Assembly: GCF_025118155.1 (NCBI RefSeq)
Contig: NW_026251437.1
Coordinates: 62,001-126,000, forward strand
Length of the DNA: 64,000 nucleotides
From: Cokeromyces recurvatus
Taxonomy: Eukaryota; Mucoromycota; Mucoromycetes; Mucorales; Mucoraceae
Direction: 5' to 3'
Below the pieces are notes generated by a model, which saw only the letters and a program-made list of their open reading frames with translations, was not told the origin of the DNA and made no database searches. Position 1 is the stretch's first letter; each line of letters starts with the position of its first letter. Below are positions 47,224-60,110 of this stretch, piece after piece. Both the position numbers and the translations under genes were made by a program.

Positions 47224-49003
47224 TTAATAATCATTGTCATCACAGTGTTGATCAACTACTTCGGCCCATCCAAAAGAACGTGTAATTGCTTCTTTCCAAC
47301 CATTATACATCTTATCTCTCCTACGAGCTGAAATTTTTGACCTGAATATAATCGTGTTATTCGAATTCACTTTTACTACGTCTTCCATATTCTTCCATAT
47401 GCCCATCGCCAAACCGGCAGCAATAGCAGCACCTAATGCGGTTGTCTCTCTCATTTCTGGTCGTTCTACTTCGATATCATCTAATACATCAGCTTGAATT
47501 TGCATACATTCATCTGAATTAGAAACACCCCCATCTACTTTAAGTGATCTTAAAGGTTGATCTGCATCTTTATTCATAGCTTCTAAAATAGCTCTTGTTT
47601 GATAACAAACAGCTTCTAATGTAGCACGAGCAATATGTTCTCTCTTTGTAAACTGAGTAAGTCCACAGATCGTTCCTCGTGCATCATGTCTCCAATAAGG
47701 AGCAAATAATCCACTAAAGGCTGTTACAAAATAAACACCTGCCGTATCTTTTACTTTAGCAGCTAGTTGACCAATTTCTTTTGCATCTTGAATGATTCCT
47801 AGATTATCACGTAACCATTGAATAGAGGATCCAGCGACAGCAACTGAGCCTTCTAGAGCATAAACAGGTGATTGACCTTCAAATTGATAGGCCACTGTCG
47901 TTAAAAGACCATTATTAGAAAGGACAGGTTGAAGTCCTGTATTGAAAAGCATGAAACAGCCTGTACCATATGTATTCTTCGCATCACCTACATGAAAACA
48001 TTTTTGCCCTACTAATGCACTCTGCTGATCCCCTAAACAACCACTGATGGGTATATTCTTTAATGAGCCACTTGATAATTTACCAAATACACTTGATGAG
48101 GGTACAATTTTAGCTAATTTAATACCTTGAAAGCCAAAAAAGCTAATAAACAATGATGGATGGATGATGTATAAGTATAGTAAAAATAATAAACAAAAAA
48201 TTCTTGTTACTTTATTGCTTTTTCACTCCATTGAAGTGTATGAATATCCATTAACATAGTTCTACTTGCATTTGTAACGTCTGTAACAAACACACCTCCT
48301 TTATCAATTCCGCCAGTTAGATTCTATGTATGTATATATATATAATAGACATGTTAATAGATATGATATGATATGATACATCTTATACTCTTTTTTTATA
48401 TTACATATATGATCCAACTATCGACTGTACCAAATTGTAATCTATTATTTTCATATGCTACTTTTACTTCAGGCACATGATCCAACATCCATTTAAGTTT
48501 CACTGCTGAAAAATAAGTTGTTAATGGTAAACCACATATAGAACGAAGAAAATCGATAGATCCGGTCTTCTTTAATTCTTGTACAGTTTGAGCAGTACGA
48601 TTATCACTCCAAACGATAGCTGGATAAAGAGGTTGGCCTGTTTCACTATCCCACGCTATAGTTGTTTCACGTTGGTTTGTGATGCCTACACATTGAATAG
48701 AAGAAGGATGATGTCCTAATAATGAAAGTTTATGAACAGCATGTTCAATACAAGTATCTATAGACGCCAGAATATCATATGGATCATGTTCAACCCAACT
48801 AAGAATAAACAAAGGGAGAAAAAGAAAAAAAAAGGGTTAAATGAAGAAGAAGAACAAGTGTTATGGAGTTACCCTGGACGTGGATAATGTTGCTCAAATT
48901 CCATTTGATGATATGTTAATAATTTTCCATTTTTATCAAAAATAACGAATCTTGTAGAAGTCGTTCCTTGATCAATAGCGCCAATAAATTGTCCTTGTGT
49001 CAT
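47224..49003 (-). CDS. GUT1: glycerol kinase
   Basis: Exons 49003-48873, 48798-48405, 48323-48211, 48142-47224; 518 aa, the usual length. The FGGY-kinase N-terminus [16 protein letters not shown] binds ATP phosphate. [58 protein letters not shown] and [18 protein letters not shown] are all characteristic of glycerol kinase. It converts glycerol and ATP to glycerol-3-phosphate in the cytosol. No membrane segment is evident. It lies between the mobile-element region and a long non-coding stretch. Confidence 0.96.
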
Positions 49004-49959
49004 AATAGTGTTAAATAAGAATAATAATAATAATAAAAAGGAAATAATAAAAAAAGGGGCAATAATTCAATTTTATAGTAGTGTCGTGTCTTAAATTTAT
49101 TACCCATTTTAGATAATCACTAGTTAAAATATAGTATGTACTGATGAAATCATTCTTTTTTTTTTTTATTGCTTACTCTTTTATCTCTCTTCTACCCCAC
49201 AAATCCTCTCCTTTTATCTATTTATTTACTTGCTTATGTATTACCATAAATATGGCCTTTTTTTTTTCTTTAGCTTCTTTTAACTTATCTGTTGTTTAAA
49301 GTCAATATCTATTTCATTACAATAGTAGCAGTAGCAGTAGTAGTAGTTTGTATTATCGTTTTTAACCGCCGAGTAAAAAAAAAAAATATTTCAAGTAGAC
49401 TTGCATGAACTCTAAAAAAAAAAACAAAAAAGTGGAGGATCTACGTAATATTGCATATTATTCTTAGCGACATGCATAAACTAAATTTACGATAAAAGGT
49501 TACAAGTCCTGTTATTCAATTATGCTATACAAATCAAGTATCTTTTTTTTTTTTTTGAAAAGATACTCCTTTTATACATAGATAAATATAATTCATTAAA
49601 GACAAATGATAGATTTAGCAAGTTAAATACAGTAGTGAAAATGGCCAATAATCCCAGAAATGATTAGCGGGATTTCTTCTCTTCTTTTTTTTTTCTTTTT
49701 TTTTTAGCTAATTACTATCATTTCTTTTCTATTCTTTTCTAGTTACAAGCTGTGTGTGATACTGGCTTGATTAAACTTGCAGCAAATATATTTTACCTTG
49801 CTTTAACATCCAGATAGAGAAGATCATCAGCGGGAAGAATGCGGTTCTCAAACATAGTCATATCACTGCTCTAAATTGAAAGCTTGGTTACTTTGGTGGT
49901 GATCCTTGTAATATATTGGGTTGGCCTGTTGGCTACAAATCACGGCATTAACAAGCCCA

Positions 49960-49996
<37 letters not shown>

Positions 49997-51190
49997 AGAA
50001 GAAGAAAGAAACTTGCTGTATAATTTTTATATAATTCATGTTATCAAACAGTGTTATCGATAATTGACCATATAGTGGCATTATATCATACTTCAATCTG
50101 CTTGTACCCGTCAAGTATCCCTTCTGTAACATAACTTTTATTTAAACTAAAGCAAAGTTTTTGCTTTTCTTTTCTTTTTTTTTTTGAAGTATAGTTTAAA
50201 GATTATTATTATCAATGACAGACAAGATGTAATGTATTGCTCATCAAGTAATATCTATCCCCTTGTCGTCCGACATTGGTACAGACTCTTGTTGTTCCTC
50301 TCCTTTGTCTTCCAAATTCTTGATAAGAATTCCAGTTTCATGTCTTCTGTATGATGATAGTTATAAAACCTTCTTCACAGGCTTTTGAGAGAAAAATACT
50401 AATACTATTACTCACACTACTCTTTTAAGCTGATCAAATGGTTCAAGTATTATTTGTCTTGTAAACGTTTGTGACTTGCTGAAAAGTCATCTACTTTTGT
50501 TAGCATTAAGTATAATAGTTCATTTTTTATTTTTATTTGTTGATAAACCGATTTTACTTAAGGACAGTTATTATTTTTGGTTTAGTGTCATTTAATTTTG
50601 GCAAAGTGACAATTCCTACCCATCCTAAACTATGTACAGTATAGTCTTAAAAAAAATCATAGCGGCAGCATAAATTAATGATTGACACTTTTATTCTCCA
50701 ATTTAAAATAGTATCCTTATTACTAAATGAGCTGTAAAAAAAAAAGGTCTATTTATATCTGTTATAATAGCTTTGAATTATTTGTAAAGAAAAAAAAAAA
50801 GAGTCAATGATATATAATCTGGTCTAAGGTTAATTTACGGGATAAAATCTCAATTCATAAGCATAAAAAAAGTTACTTTACAATTACAAAATACAGGTAT
50901 ATATATTATAGCGTTTCTCTTTTGAATAAGGTAATTAGAATCATTTCTCTTTTTGATAGCTATGATTACCCTGCTGCTTAATGATAAGATATATACATAT
51001 ATGTTTTTAATCATTTGTTCATACAGAAAAATGACAAGTTAAGGTCAGAAAGTTGTAAATAAAATAGAGATAATCAACAGCCGTTTGAAAGAGGGAAAAG
51101 AAGAAGAAGAAAATTGTGATTATTAATGGTAGCAAAAGGTAAAACTTTATTGGAATTTGAAGCTAACGAAATAGCGTCATTTTAACGAAG

Positions 51191-51225
<35 letters not shown>

Positions 51226-52578
51226 ATGTAGTAAAGTATAATATTACTTTGCTGAGTTACTATGGAAACAATAAAGAGCACAATTCAAAGCCTAGTTCTT
51301 GATATACAACATGTGTATAAATTATTTACCTCTTATTAATTAAAAAGTATTTAAATATGGCTTTTTTTATTTTAAATGCTGTCCTTCTGGTAAATTTTGA
51401 TCCAGAAACATTTTTTTTTTTTGTATTTAGCTAGTGATGATAATTTATTAAAGAAAGTGACTCTATTTGGATACTAATATACATAAACATATGAAAACTA
51501 GAGAAGTATGCTGAGATCAGAGCTGTAATAAATAATAATAGTATGCTACTAGATTATTTATTTATTTTTTTAATTCATCCAATCTAAACTGTATTGCAAA
51601 CTTTTTTTTTCACTTTGTTTAAAATAGCTAATTGTATAACTATAAAAAGCCCTTCGAAGAAAATACATGAAGGATGTGAATATGTAACAGATATTTAGTA
51701 TATTAAAAGAAAAGAGAGAGAGAGACTAGATTGGCATATGTATATTATGTTTGTCAATAATAAGGCGTTGAAGCGAAAGGCGGCAATATATCTTAATAAT
51801 AATGATGAACTCAAAAATTGTTTTATTCTTTAATACTAATGCTTTTGACTCAGCATTGCCATAATTAGTAATTGCAATATAGTAAATATATGCTTTCAAA
51901 ATACTGTATACACATATATCTTTCAGTTTCATCATTTTCGCTCACTAAATACATTGTTTGAAAGAGAAAAAAAAACTAACAAATGCAAAAGAACACAATA
52001 ATTGAAATCATTGGAGCCGTTTTATGAGCCAGCATAATAACAAAAAAGAAGATATTTGAGTGTAGTGTCTCAGCGTAATGTACACAAAATCAAATTTTAC
52101 TTTCTTCATTTGCGTTTCATAGAATAAAAACAGTGTTCCCTCCCCCTTTCTGAATACTATTTATATACAATAATCGTACTTCTTTGTATTTTAACTTAAC
52201 TATAATCAACTGAGAAGGGGTTTTAAGTCACACAGCATGCTTGACTAATATAAGAGCCTCTTATACTAACATCAAAAAAAAAAAATCCTATTCTTCTATA
52301 TATTACTTTCCGTCTTTTTTTTTCATTATTATTCACGTCTCTTTTCTTTTTTTTTTTTCCTTTTTTCCTTCCTTCCCTTTTAGTTAACAGTATTAGGATT
52401 TGGAGAGCATTATATATCTAAATTCAGAAAGAAAAAAAAAAAATGGAACAGATTCTTCGGAGTTTAAATATGCGTCACCACCAACCACCATTCTTATAAT
52501 GGCTAAATTTTTCAGTCAAACAAACATTTACAAAATTAATATGCTCTATTTTTTGCTTATTTCTTTTCCTTTTAATAG
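49004..52578. other. longest non-coding interval (about 3.5 kb)
   Basis: No gene could be supported. It contains an A run of over 30 (49961-49993), a T-run/A-run foldback (51190-51226), TAG/CAG-type triplets near 49325 and scattered short ATG frames of low complexity. Just before 52579 there is a good acceptor (TTTTAATAG), so a 5' exon of PAN3 may lie around 52400-52560. Confidence 0.5.
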
Positions 52579-52765
52579 ATGCAAAATTCACTTAGCGGAC
52601 AAATAGTAATCCCTCCACAGTCTCCTTCCATAATCCCAATCGTGAATCCTACTTTGGAAGGAGAACAGACTGAGTCCAAAAAAACTACACCAAAACCTCC
52701 TTTGAAAGGTTTATATACATACATACATACCTACAAATACATATATAAAGTCGAAAAAAAAAAGA

Positions 52766-52808
<43 letters not shown>

Positions 52809-55049
52809 TTGATGACTTATTCATTTATTATAAGCAGGAAATAGTAGTGGAAAACGGCTTTGTAGAAATGTCATAATTCATGGCTATTGTAAATTCGAAG
52901 GAAAAGGTTGCGAGTTTAATCATGATACGGTGTGTATTTTTTTTTTTTTTAAAAAAAAAGAAAAACTTATTTGACTTGAGATCCAGACTATATAATAAAA
53001 TCTACATTACGAAATGGAGTTATAATTAATTACTTAAAATCTATTATAGAACAAAACTAACTCTGTTCAAGCAAGTCCAGAAAAGTAAGCCAATCTCTCT
53101 CTTTATTTTCCTAAGTTTATCTAAATATCAATTTTATTATCAGTAAAAGTAAACCAATAGTGTTATCGTCTGTATCAGCTAGAAGTGTAAATGCACCAGA
53201 ATTTGTTCCTAGATTTGTTATAGGTAATTTTCATCTATTTGTGCTTTTTTTTTTCCATAAATTCATATTCTTTTTATACATGCATACCTACATATAAAGA
53301 AAAAGAATCAAATACAAATAAAGGTAAATAATGATTAAAATTATTATCCATAAAATCTAATAATATAAATATGAATATGTATATATCTATATATTTTAGA
53401 TCTTACAATAGCGTAAAGTATATGCATATACAACTATATGGATATGGATATTTAACATTACTTTTATTATTTCAGTAAGCAGCAACAATCTAACCCATCT
53501 AATATAGCAACTGTAACAACTGGATTTGCTCAATTTGGTATATCAAATGATGTAAGCAAAGTATAATAATAATAAAAATACGAATTTATTCACAAGTAAA
53601 TAAATAGACAAACACTGCACAGCAGCAGCAGCAATCTTCATCAACACAAACACAATTACCTTCTGAAATGTTAGCTAGACTTGGCATGATCCCTGCAACA
53701 CAAATAGACCCTTATTATTATATGAATGAACAACCTATGTTTCCTAGACAACCAGTAAAGTGACATTTTCCTTTGTATATGTATTTAGTTATCTATAGCA
53801 ATAGCTGATTGTTTAAGTTTATTACTATAGTTACAGCATCATTTATATTCGACCCCTTTACCACATATCAGTCATCTATCACCTAATCAAAGAACAATTC
53901 ATTCATTTTTTTTGCCTGACCATATTCGAGAACAGCTTACACAACGCAATGAAGCACAATTGATGACAGCTTCTGGTAATAAATACGATAATGAAATCAA
54001 TTAGAATATTAAACTATTATGATGATAGCTCGAGATTTAGGATTACCTACAGACGTTCATGTGTACCATTCATTGTATCCTTTAGAAACAACAGGAGAGA
54101 AAGCTAGTTTATTTTATGGGCATACAACATCTGTTTATAAGGCAACATGTAGCGTAGATGGTCGTACATATGTATTAATTCGTATTGAAGGATATAGATT
54201 AGTGAATGAATTAGCTATGCAAGTCGTAGAAGCATGGAGACGTATTCGACATTGTAATATTGTATCTATTCGTGAAGCGTTTACAACTAGAGCATTTGGT
54301 GATTCGTGTATGTTTTGATTACTTTATAAATAGATGTATGTATGTATGTATGTGTGAAGGATATTAATATATGTTTTTTTTATATATATATATACATGTA
54401 TATACATATATAAAATAGCGTTAATTTTTGTGTATGATTATCATCCTTGTTCCACTACAATTTATTCAACTTATTTTACACCTCAAGGACAGGCAGCCTT
54501 ATATAGTAGTAATAATAATAATAGAAGTAATACACCATTAATTCCTGAATCAACACTTTGGAGTTATATTACACAAATTGCCTCTGCATTAAAAACAGCT
54601 CATGCTTCTGGATTAGCTGCCCGAAATATTGATCCTAAAAGAATTCTGATCACAGGCAAGAATAGGTATTATAAAGAAGAAGAAAAAGAAAAAAGGAATT
54701 ATAATTCATGCTATGTAAAATATAGAATAAGGTTAAATGGGGCGAGTATTTTGGATGTTTTACAATTTGACAGTGGTTTAAACGTTGTACGACAGCAGCA
54801 AGAAGATTTATTATCATTTGGTAAACTAATAGTTGCATTGGCTTGCAATTCTCTTCAGGCATTTCATGATCCTGCACAATCATTTGAATACATTACTCGG
54901 TATTATTCATCCGATTTAAAAAACATTGTTTTGTATTTGCTTAGTAAACCTTTACCTACAAAGAATATTGATGAAGTAGTTATAATGATTGGCCCACATA
55001 TTCTTTATGAAATTGATTGTAGTCAATCGTAAGTGTGTTTTTTTTTCTT

Positions 55050-55096
<47 letters not shown>

Positions 55097-55650
55097 TACT
55101 TAATATAAAACAGATAGCTTATTTACAATTATAGTTATAATGATGAGTTAGAAAATGAACTCTCTAGAGAATTAGAAAATGGTCGACTTGTTCGATTAAT
55201 GGCCAAAATGGGTTTTATTAATGAAAGACCAGAGTAAGTTTTATTTTATTATTATTATTATTATTATTGAAAACGTCAATGTAAATATTCTGTTTTAAAA
55301 AAAAAGAGAAAAAAAACCCCATAGATTTGATATGGATCCTGGATGGTCAGAAACTGGAGATCGCTACTTGATTAAACTATTTCGTGATTATGTATTTCAC
55401 CAAGTAGATGAGAATGGCCAACCTGTAGTGGATATGGTTCATGTCTTGACCTGTCTCAATAAGGTAAAAGTAATAAATAAATAATGTGTGTATCCTGTTT
55501 ATTTATTTCATATTCTAGTTGGACGCTGGCGTCGAAGAAAAGATTATGTTGATGTCCAGAGATGAGCAATCATGCCTTATTGTTAGTTTTAGAGAAATCA
55601 AAAACTGTATTATTTCAGCTTTTAATGATTTAACTTCTGGAAGAAAATAA
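52579..55650 (+). CDS. PAN3: PAN2-PAN3 deadenylase regulatory subunit Pan3
   Basis: Predicted fourteen exons: 52579-52708, 52838-52929, 53050-53084, 53144-53223, 53400-53412, 53476-53551, 53623-53754, 53831-53975, 54029-54307, 54419-54665, 54726-55028, 55135-55233, 55325-55463, 55519-55650 (633 aa). An N-terminal CCCH zinc finger (about residues 52-72), a PAM2-like motif NAPEFVP (residues 102-108, poly(A)-binding protein contact), then a pseudokinase domain ([42 protein letters not shown]) without the usual kinase Asp motifs. The C-terminal knob ends with [11 protein letters not shown] and [15 protein letters not shown]. It recruits Pan2 to mRNA to trim poly(A) tails. The start could lie in an upstream exon, and an 18-bp microexon near 53310 is possible. 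Confidence 0.9.
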
Positions 55651-55971
55651 TATAATACATTTATATAAAAAAAAATTAAAAAAGAAAAGAAAAAAAAATA
55701 AATAAAAAAGAAATAAAAATCCCGTTTTGTTAAAAAAAAAAAAAGCATGTGTATGCTATGTGTTTATGTGTATCGCATATAGTTTTTTTTTTTTTTTTTC
55801 TGTAAGATTTACTGATTTTTTTAATTTTATTTCACTCAATAATCAAAAGCTGGAATAAATATTGGCAAGATCAAGTTTTGATACAAACAAAAATGTATAT
55901 ATTTTTTTGTAATACATAAAATGGTGGGACGATTAATAATTTACCTTGTTTCTTTGTTCAAAAAAAAAAAA
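55651..55971. other. intergenic between PAN3 and ArfGAP genes
   Basis: 321 bp with A-rich and T runs; nothing coding. An ATG at 55921 is in frame with the ArfGAP start and would add 17 residues. Confidence 0.5.
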
Positions 55972-57040
55972 ATGTCTACAACAAGATTAACGAATGAAGG
56001 GTTTAATAATCAACATGCAAAAGTTTTAATCAAGTTATTACAGGAAACAGAAAATAAACACTGTGCTGACTGTAAGAAAAGAGGTAATATAAAGTTTTTT
56101 TTTTTGAAATGTTTATTGAATTACTATTTTAAAGATCCTCGTTGGGCATCTTGGAATCTAGGGATCTTTATCTGTATTCGTTGTTCTGGTGCCCATCGAT
56201 CTTTAGGAACACATATTAGTAAAGGTATCCAACTAATGTATTAGAATATGTATTATATTATAATATATAAGAATAAAAAAAAAAAAAAAAGGATTAAAAT
56301 AGATTTGATAAAACTCAGTAAAATCGGTTGACCTTGATACTTGGACACCAGAACAAGTAGAGAATATGATCAAATGGGGAAACAAAAGAGCTAATAAGTA
56401 AAGCATGATATTTGTTTTTTTTTATTAGATGCATATACTAAAGAGTTGTATCTAAAAATTATTATATTCCAGGTATTGGGAAGCTAATTTAAATGATAAA
56501 GAGCCCACAGATTATAATCTAGAACCATGGATTAGGTTAAAATACGAACAAAAGAAATGGGTTTTTCATAGTTCACTTCCAAGCCTATCCACTATGATAA
56601 CAGAAGAAATTGAATTAGTAAGTGTTATGTATTCGAACAGGATCAAGTGTATATATAAATATATGTTTATCTATCTGTAGGATTCGAAGAATTCAGGTAC
56701 AAGTGATTCTTTTATTACTAATACAGGTAATACATCAAAACGAACTTCGAAACAATTTGGACACCACTATCATTCAGCGTATTCTATCGAGAATAGTATG
56801 GATAATAAAGAAGGGGAAGCTATAATGGAATGCTCAAACATAAAAGGCAATAAGAAAGATGTCTTCACTACTCGTACTATTAAAAAAGAAACTTTAATTT
56901 ATCGTCATGACGAAACATGTGAAATCGATATGAAGTTATTTCAAGAGCAACTTTCAACTTTATCCTCAGGACAGCCTTCTTCAGATCTTATTCCTAAAGC
57001 ACCTCCAGGAAGCAATCTATCTTGGACTCATTTTTTATAA
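55972..57040 (+). CDS. ArfGAP-domain protein (Age2/SMAP-like)
   Basis: Exons 55972-56083, 56135-56224, 56319-56397, 56473-56617, 56681-57040; 261 aa. The N-terminal ~125 residues are an ArfGAP domain with the CxxC-x16-CxxC zinc finger (CADC ... CIRC), the [11 protein letters not shown] core and the arginine finger in [30 protein letters not shown] follows. The domain starts close to the N-terminus, as in Age2/SMAP proteins, without PH or ankyrin domains in front. It stimulates GTP hydrolysis on Arf GTPases at Golgi or endosome membranes. The C-terminal half is Ser/Thr-rich and not recognised. Confidence 0.9.
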
Positions 57041-58201
57041 TCTTTTTTTTTTTTTTTTTTCCTTAGATAAAATAAACGTTCTCCTATTTTATAACAGTAC
57101 ATTAAAAATTAAAAGACAAGATTAATTCATAAATCTCTTCTGGAACTAAAACCTCAAAATGATGACATGATCTCAGCCTCAACTAAGCTTTTCTTGGCTC
57201 TTCCTATCTTTATATCAATTGAATTTATCGTAAATATGTACTTTATTAAGCTACTTATAAAAGTGATTTTAAAAGTACAAATCAAAGTTGAATTCCTGAT
57301 ATATACAGTATCTATCCAACACAATATATATATATCTGTTGCTAATTATTTAAAGAGGTTAAAATAGAGCTTGAACCAGTTGAATACAATTCCAATCATA
57401 TACATATATATTGATCTAAACAAGAGTGCTAGCTCTTATGTTTCTGTCGGCTTATTGTTCCAAAAAAAAATGTGAAAATAAAAAGAAAATTGGTCTTCTA
57501 GAAAGGAGTCGGAAATTTCTTTTCATTAGTAGTAGATAATAGCTTGCCAATGAATAATAAAATAGAAGCAGTTAATAATAGAATAGAAGTCTATAGTCAT
57601 AAATATGCATTATTTAATCTTCTGTAGATTAGTTGTATATTAAAGTAAATGATACAAGCCTATTAAATACGATAGCGTGAATCCAAGATAAAAGTGATAA
57701 CAACAACAGCATCAGGAACCTGTTATAGAGCGGCGATGTTGATTAAACTTCTTATTATAGTAATTTCCCGACAATCTGAGTTATCCCTTCCTCCCTCATC
57801 CCCCCCTTCCCCCCAAAAAAAAAACGACAACCTATTCCAAAACACAATAACTTCTTCTATAACGTGAACTGTGATAAACGAACAAACCATTTTTCAATAA
57901 CCGACATTTTTTTTTTTTTTTATTGAACCGGCAAAAATCGATTGTATTTAAAAGACCTTTTGTAAAAGAACGAATTTTATTGGATGAATCGTTTAAACAA
58001 TTTTACAAGACAATTGCAGCGGCTATTTCTCATAATTAGTAAACGTATAATTAAATTATAAATGGATAAAAGAAAGATGCATTAAACTAAAACAAAATAC
58101 AATACAATACATAATATAGCAGTAATAAACAAATAGATGAAGAACCAAAAAAAAAAACAAAAAAACAGAAGAAACTCTTCTTCCTTCTCTCTTTCTATTA
58201 A
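57041..58201. other. non-coding interval between convergent genes
   Basis: 1.16 kb between the ArfGAP and SUR2 3' ends. Has C-rich and A-rich runs (57796-57826) and a T run near 57908. No supportable gene or RNA. Confidence 0.5.
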
Positions 58202-59374
58202 CTAATTAGATTTCTTGGCCATCTTTGCCTCAGCCTTTGCCTTCATGACTTGACTATATTCTGTATGTAAAAATGTATCCCAGAAAGTAAAGAAAGGTTG
58301 AGCGAAGTTAGTTTTAATACCATAAGCTTGATGATGGATATTATGACTAATAAATAATAAAAAGTTTGAATAAGCCTTTTATATATACATCTATCTGTAT
58401 TTTTATGAATAAATAACTTACTAGTTGACATTATTTCCAAAGCAAACAGTGAGTGGATCCCAGGGGAAAGAATATCCACAATGATCATTAACTATAATAA
58501 TAGAATAACAACAACAAAAAAAAAATTAATTTATCCATACATACTTTACTTACTTACTATATACATTCTAATATACTACTACTTACTTGTCTTGAGAGTT
58601 GAGAAAATAAAGAACCACATAGAAAGTCGAGGTGACATGCCAGTCAATTCATAAGCGAGAGCAGCACCACATGAATCCAATAAAAATCCTTCTAACGGGT
58701 GATTATAAAGAGCACCAAAGGCATAAGGAACATAAAGACGATGATGATGTGAGTGCATGTATTTATATAAAAGTGTGTAAGTGTGAGCTAAACGATGAAG
58801 AAGATATTGATGTGTGTCAACAATAACCCTAAAAAAAAATAGATAGATAGAATAGCTATGATGTTAATATTATTTATATGTAAATATCACTTTAGATTTT
58901 ACATTACATTCCAATAAAGAATTGTAAAGCAGGTCTAAGATAATCTTGAATAAAGATAGCGATACGATTGGCGATAATTGTAATGTCTTGTAGTTGGCCA
59001 AAATGAGACAAGACATTCAAAAAAATTGTACTATAACGATTCACAGCTTGATCATGCTTTAATTGTTCAACAGCAGGGTCAATACCCTTAATAACAGCAA
59101 GACCCAAAACAAATTGAACAATATGTTGAAGAGCTACCATGATAAGAACCTTACTAAATGAAGCCTTATTGCGACTATTTCTTTCCTCGGGGGTATGAAT
59201 ACGATATTTTTCAAAAAAGGGAATTTCAAGTCTCATAAGGATTTCGAAAATAGAACATTGAACCCAATAGACAACAATAGGAACCCATACAGCCATGACT
59301 TCATCTGACCATGGATCATATATTGATTTATTTAATGACAAACTAGGCGTTTGTTTAATTGCAGTTGTATTCAT
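58202..59374 (-). CDS. SUR2: sphinganine C4-hydroxylase (Sur2)
   Basis: Exons 59374-58908, 58828-58587, 58491-58422, 58346-58202; 307 aa. Fatty-acid hydroxylase superfamily with the three di-iron histidine boxes: HRLAH, HSHHHRLYVPYAFGALYNHP and YHNIHH. GMSPRLSMWFF and NDHCGYSFPWDP are Sur2-specific in wording. Several hydrophobic segments place it in the ER membrane. It hydroxylates sphinganine to phytosphingosine. The C-terminus is Lys/Ala-rich and ends KMAKKSN, a dilysine-like ER retrieval signal (KK at -4/-3). Divergent from the SPIN90-like gene. Confidence 0.93.
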
Positions 59375-60110
59375 TATTATTGTTTATACAAAAATCTAGA
59401 AAGAAAGAAGAAAAGAGGAGAGGGGAATGAAAAAAACTTATTATTAAAAAAAAAAAAAAAAAAATTGTATGAACTGAGATTAAAATGGATATGGTATTGT
59501 TTGTGTTTCTGATGGAAGTTTTAATAACTTCTTTGAATAAAAATGAAAAAATGAGGATTTAATTCCCTGATAAACATTTATCCTGCATTGACAAAGTATT
59601 CACGATGGAAAATTTCTATTTAACAATAAAATTAAAAAAATATGCATATTAATCTATCTTATCTGACCCAAGCAAATAGATGTGAATATTTACCAGTTAT
59701 TAATGCTAATTAAAGAAAGCCTATATTAATTGTAATCATAGTGAGGAGTATCAATTAAGACGTAAATGGGAAAATAAAATAAAATAGGAGTAGGTGAACT
59801 GATAGATCCATTGTACACTAGAAAGAAAGGGCAATACATCTACACTGTCTTTTAATCATAAACAGGTGGTAACAAGATTTGATTAAAAGACTAAACCCAG
59901 GTGTAGGAGGGTAGAAGAACAGAATAGTTCTAATAAGTTACTCGACTCAAACAGTTGTCTTACTTTACAATGAATAACGTGAAATACATTTAAAAAAAGA
60001 ACAGATTCGTATGTTTAATAACTTTTTTTCTGCTTTGTTTATCAATTTATTGAGATATATTATATGCAGAAGAAGAAAAGTATAATACTTGTGTGCAGTA
60101 TTTAATTAAA
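59375..60110. promoter_or_regulatory. shared divergent promoter of SUR2 and SPIN90-like genes
   Basis: 736 bp without coding sequence; GA-rich tract next to the SUR2 start (59395-59430) and an A run at 59446-59463. No specific sites assigned. Confidence 0.45.

Noticed and set aside
49863..50132. 89-codon minus-strand frame as a gene
   Set aside because: It is dominated by a poly-Phe run read through a long A homopolymer; the rest has no protein pattern.
58632..58826. plus-strand 64-codon frame
   Set aside because: It lies antisense to the second SUR2 exon, which carries histidine boxes.
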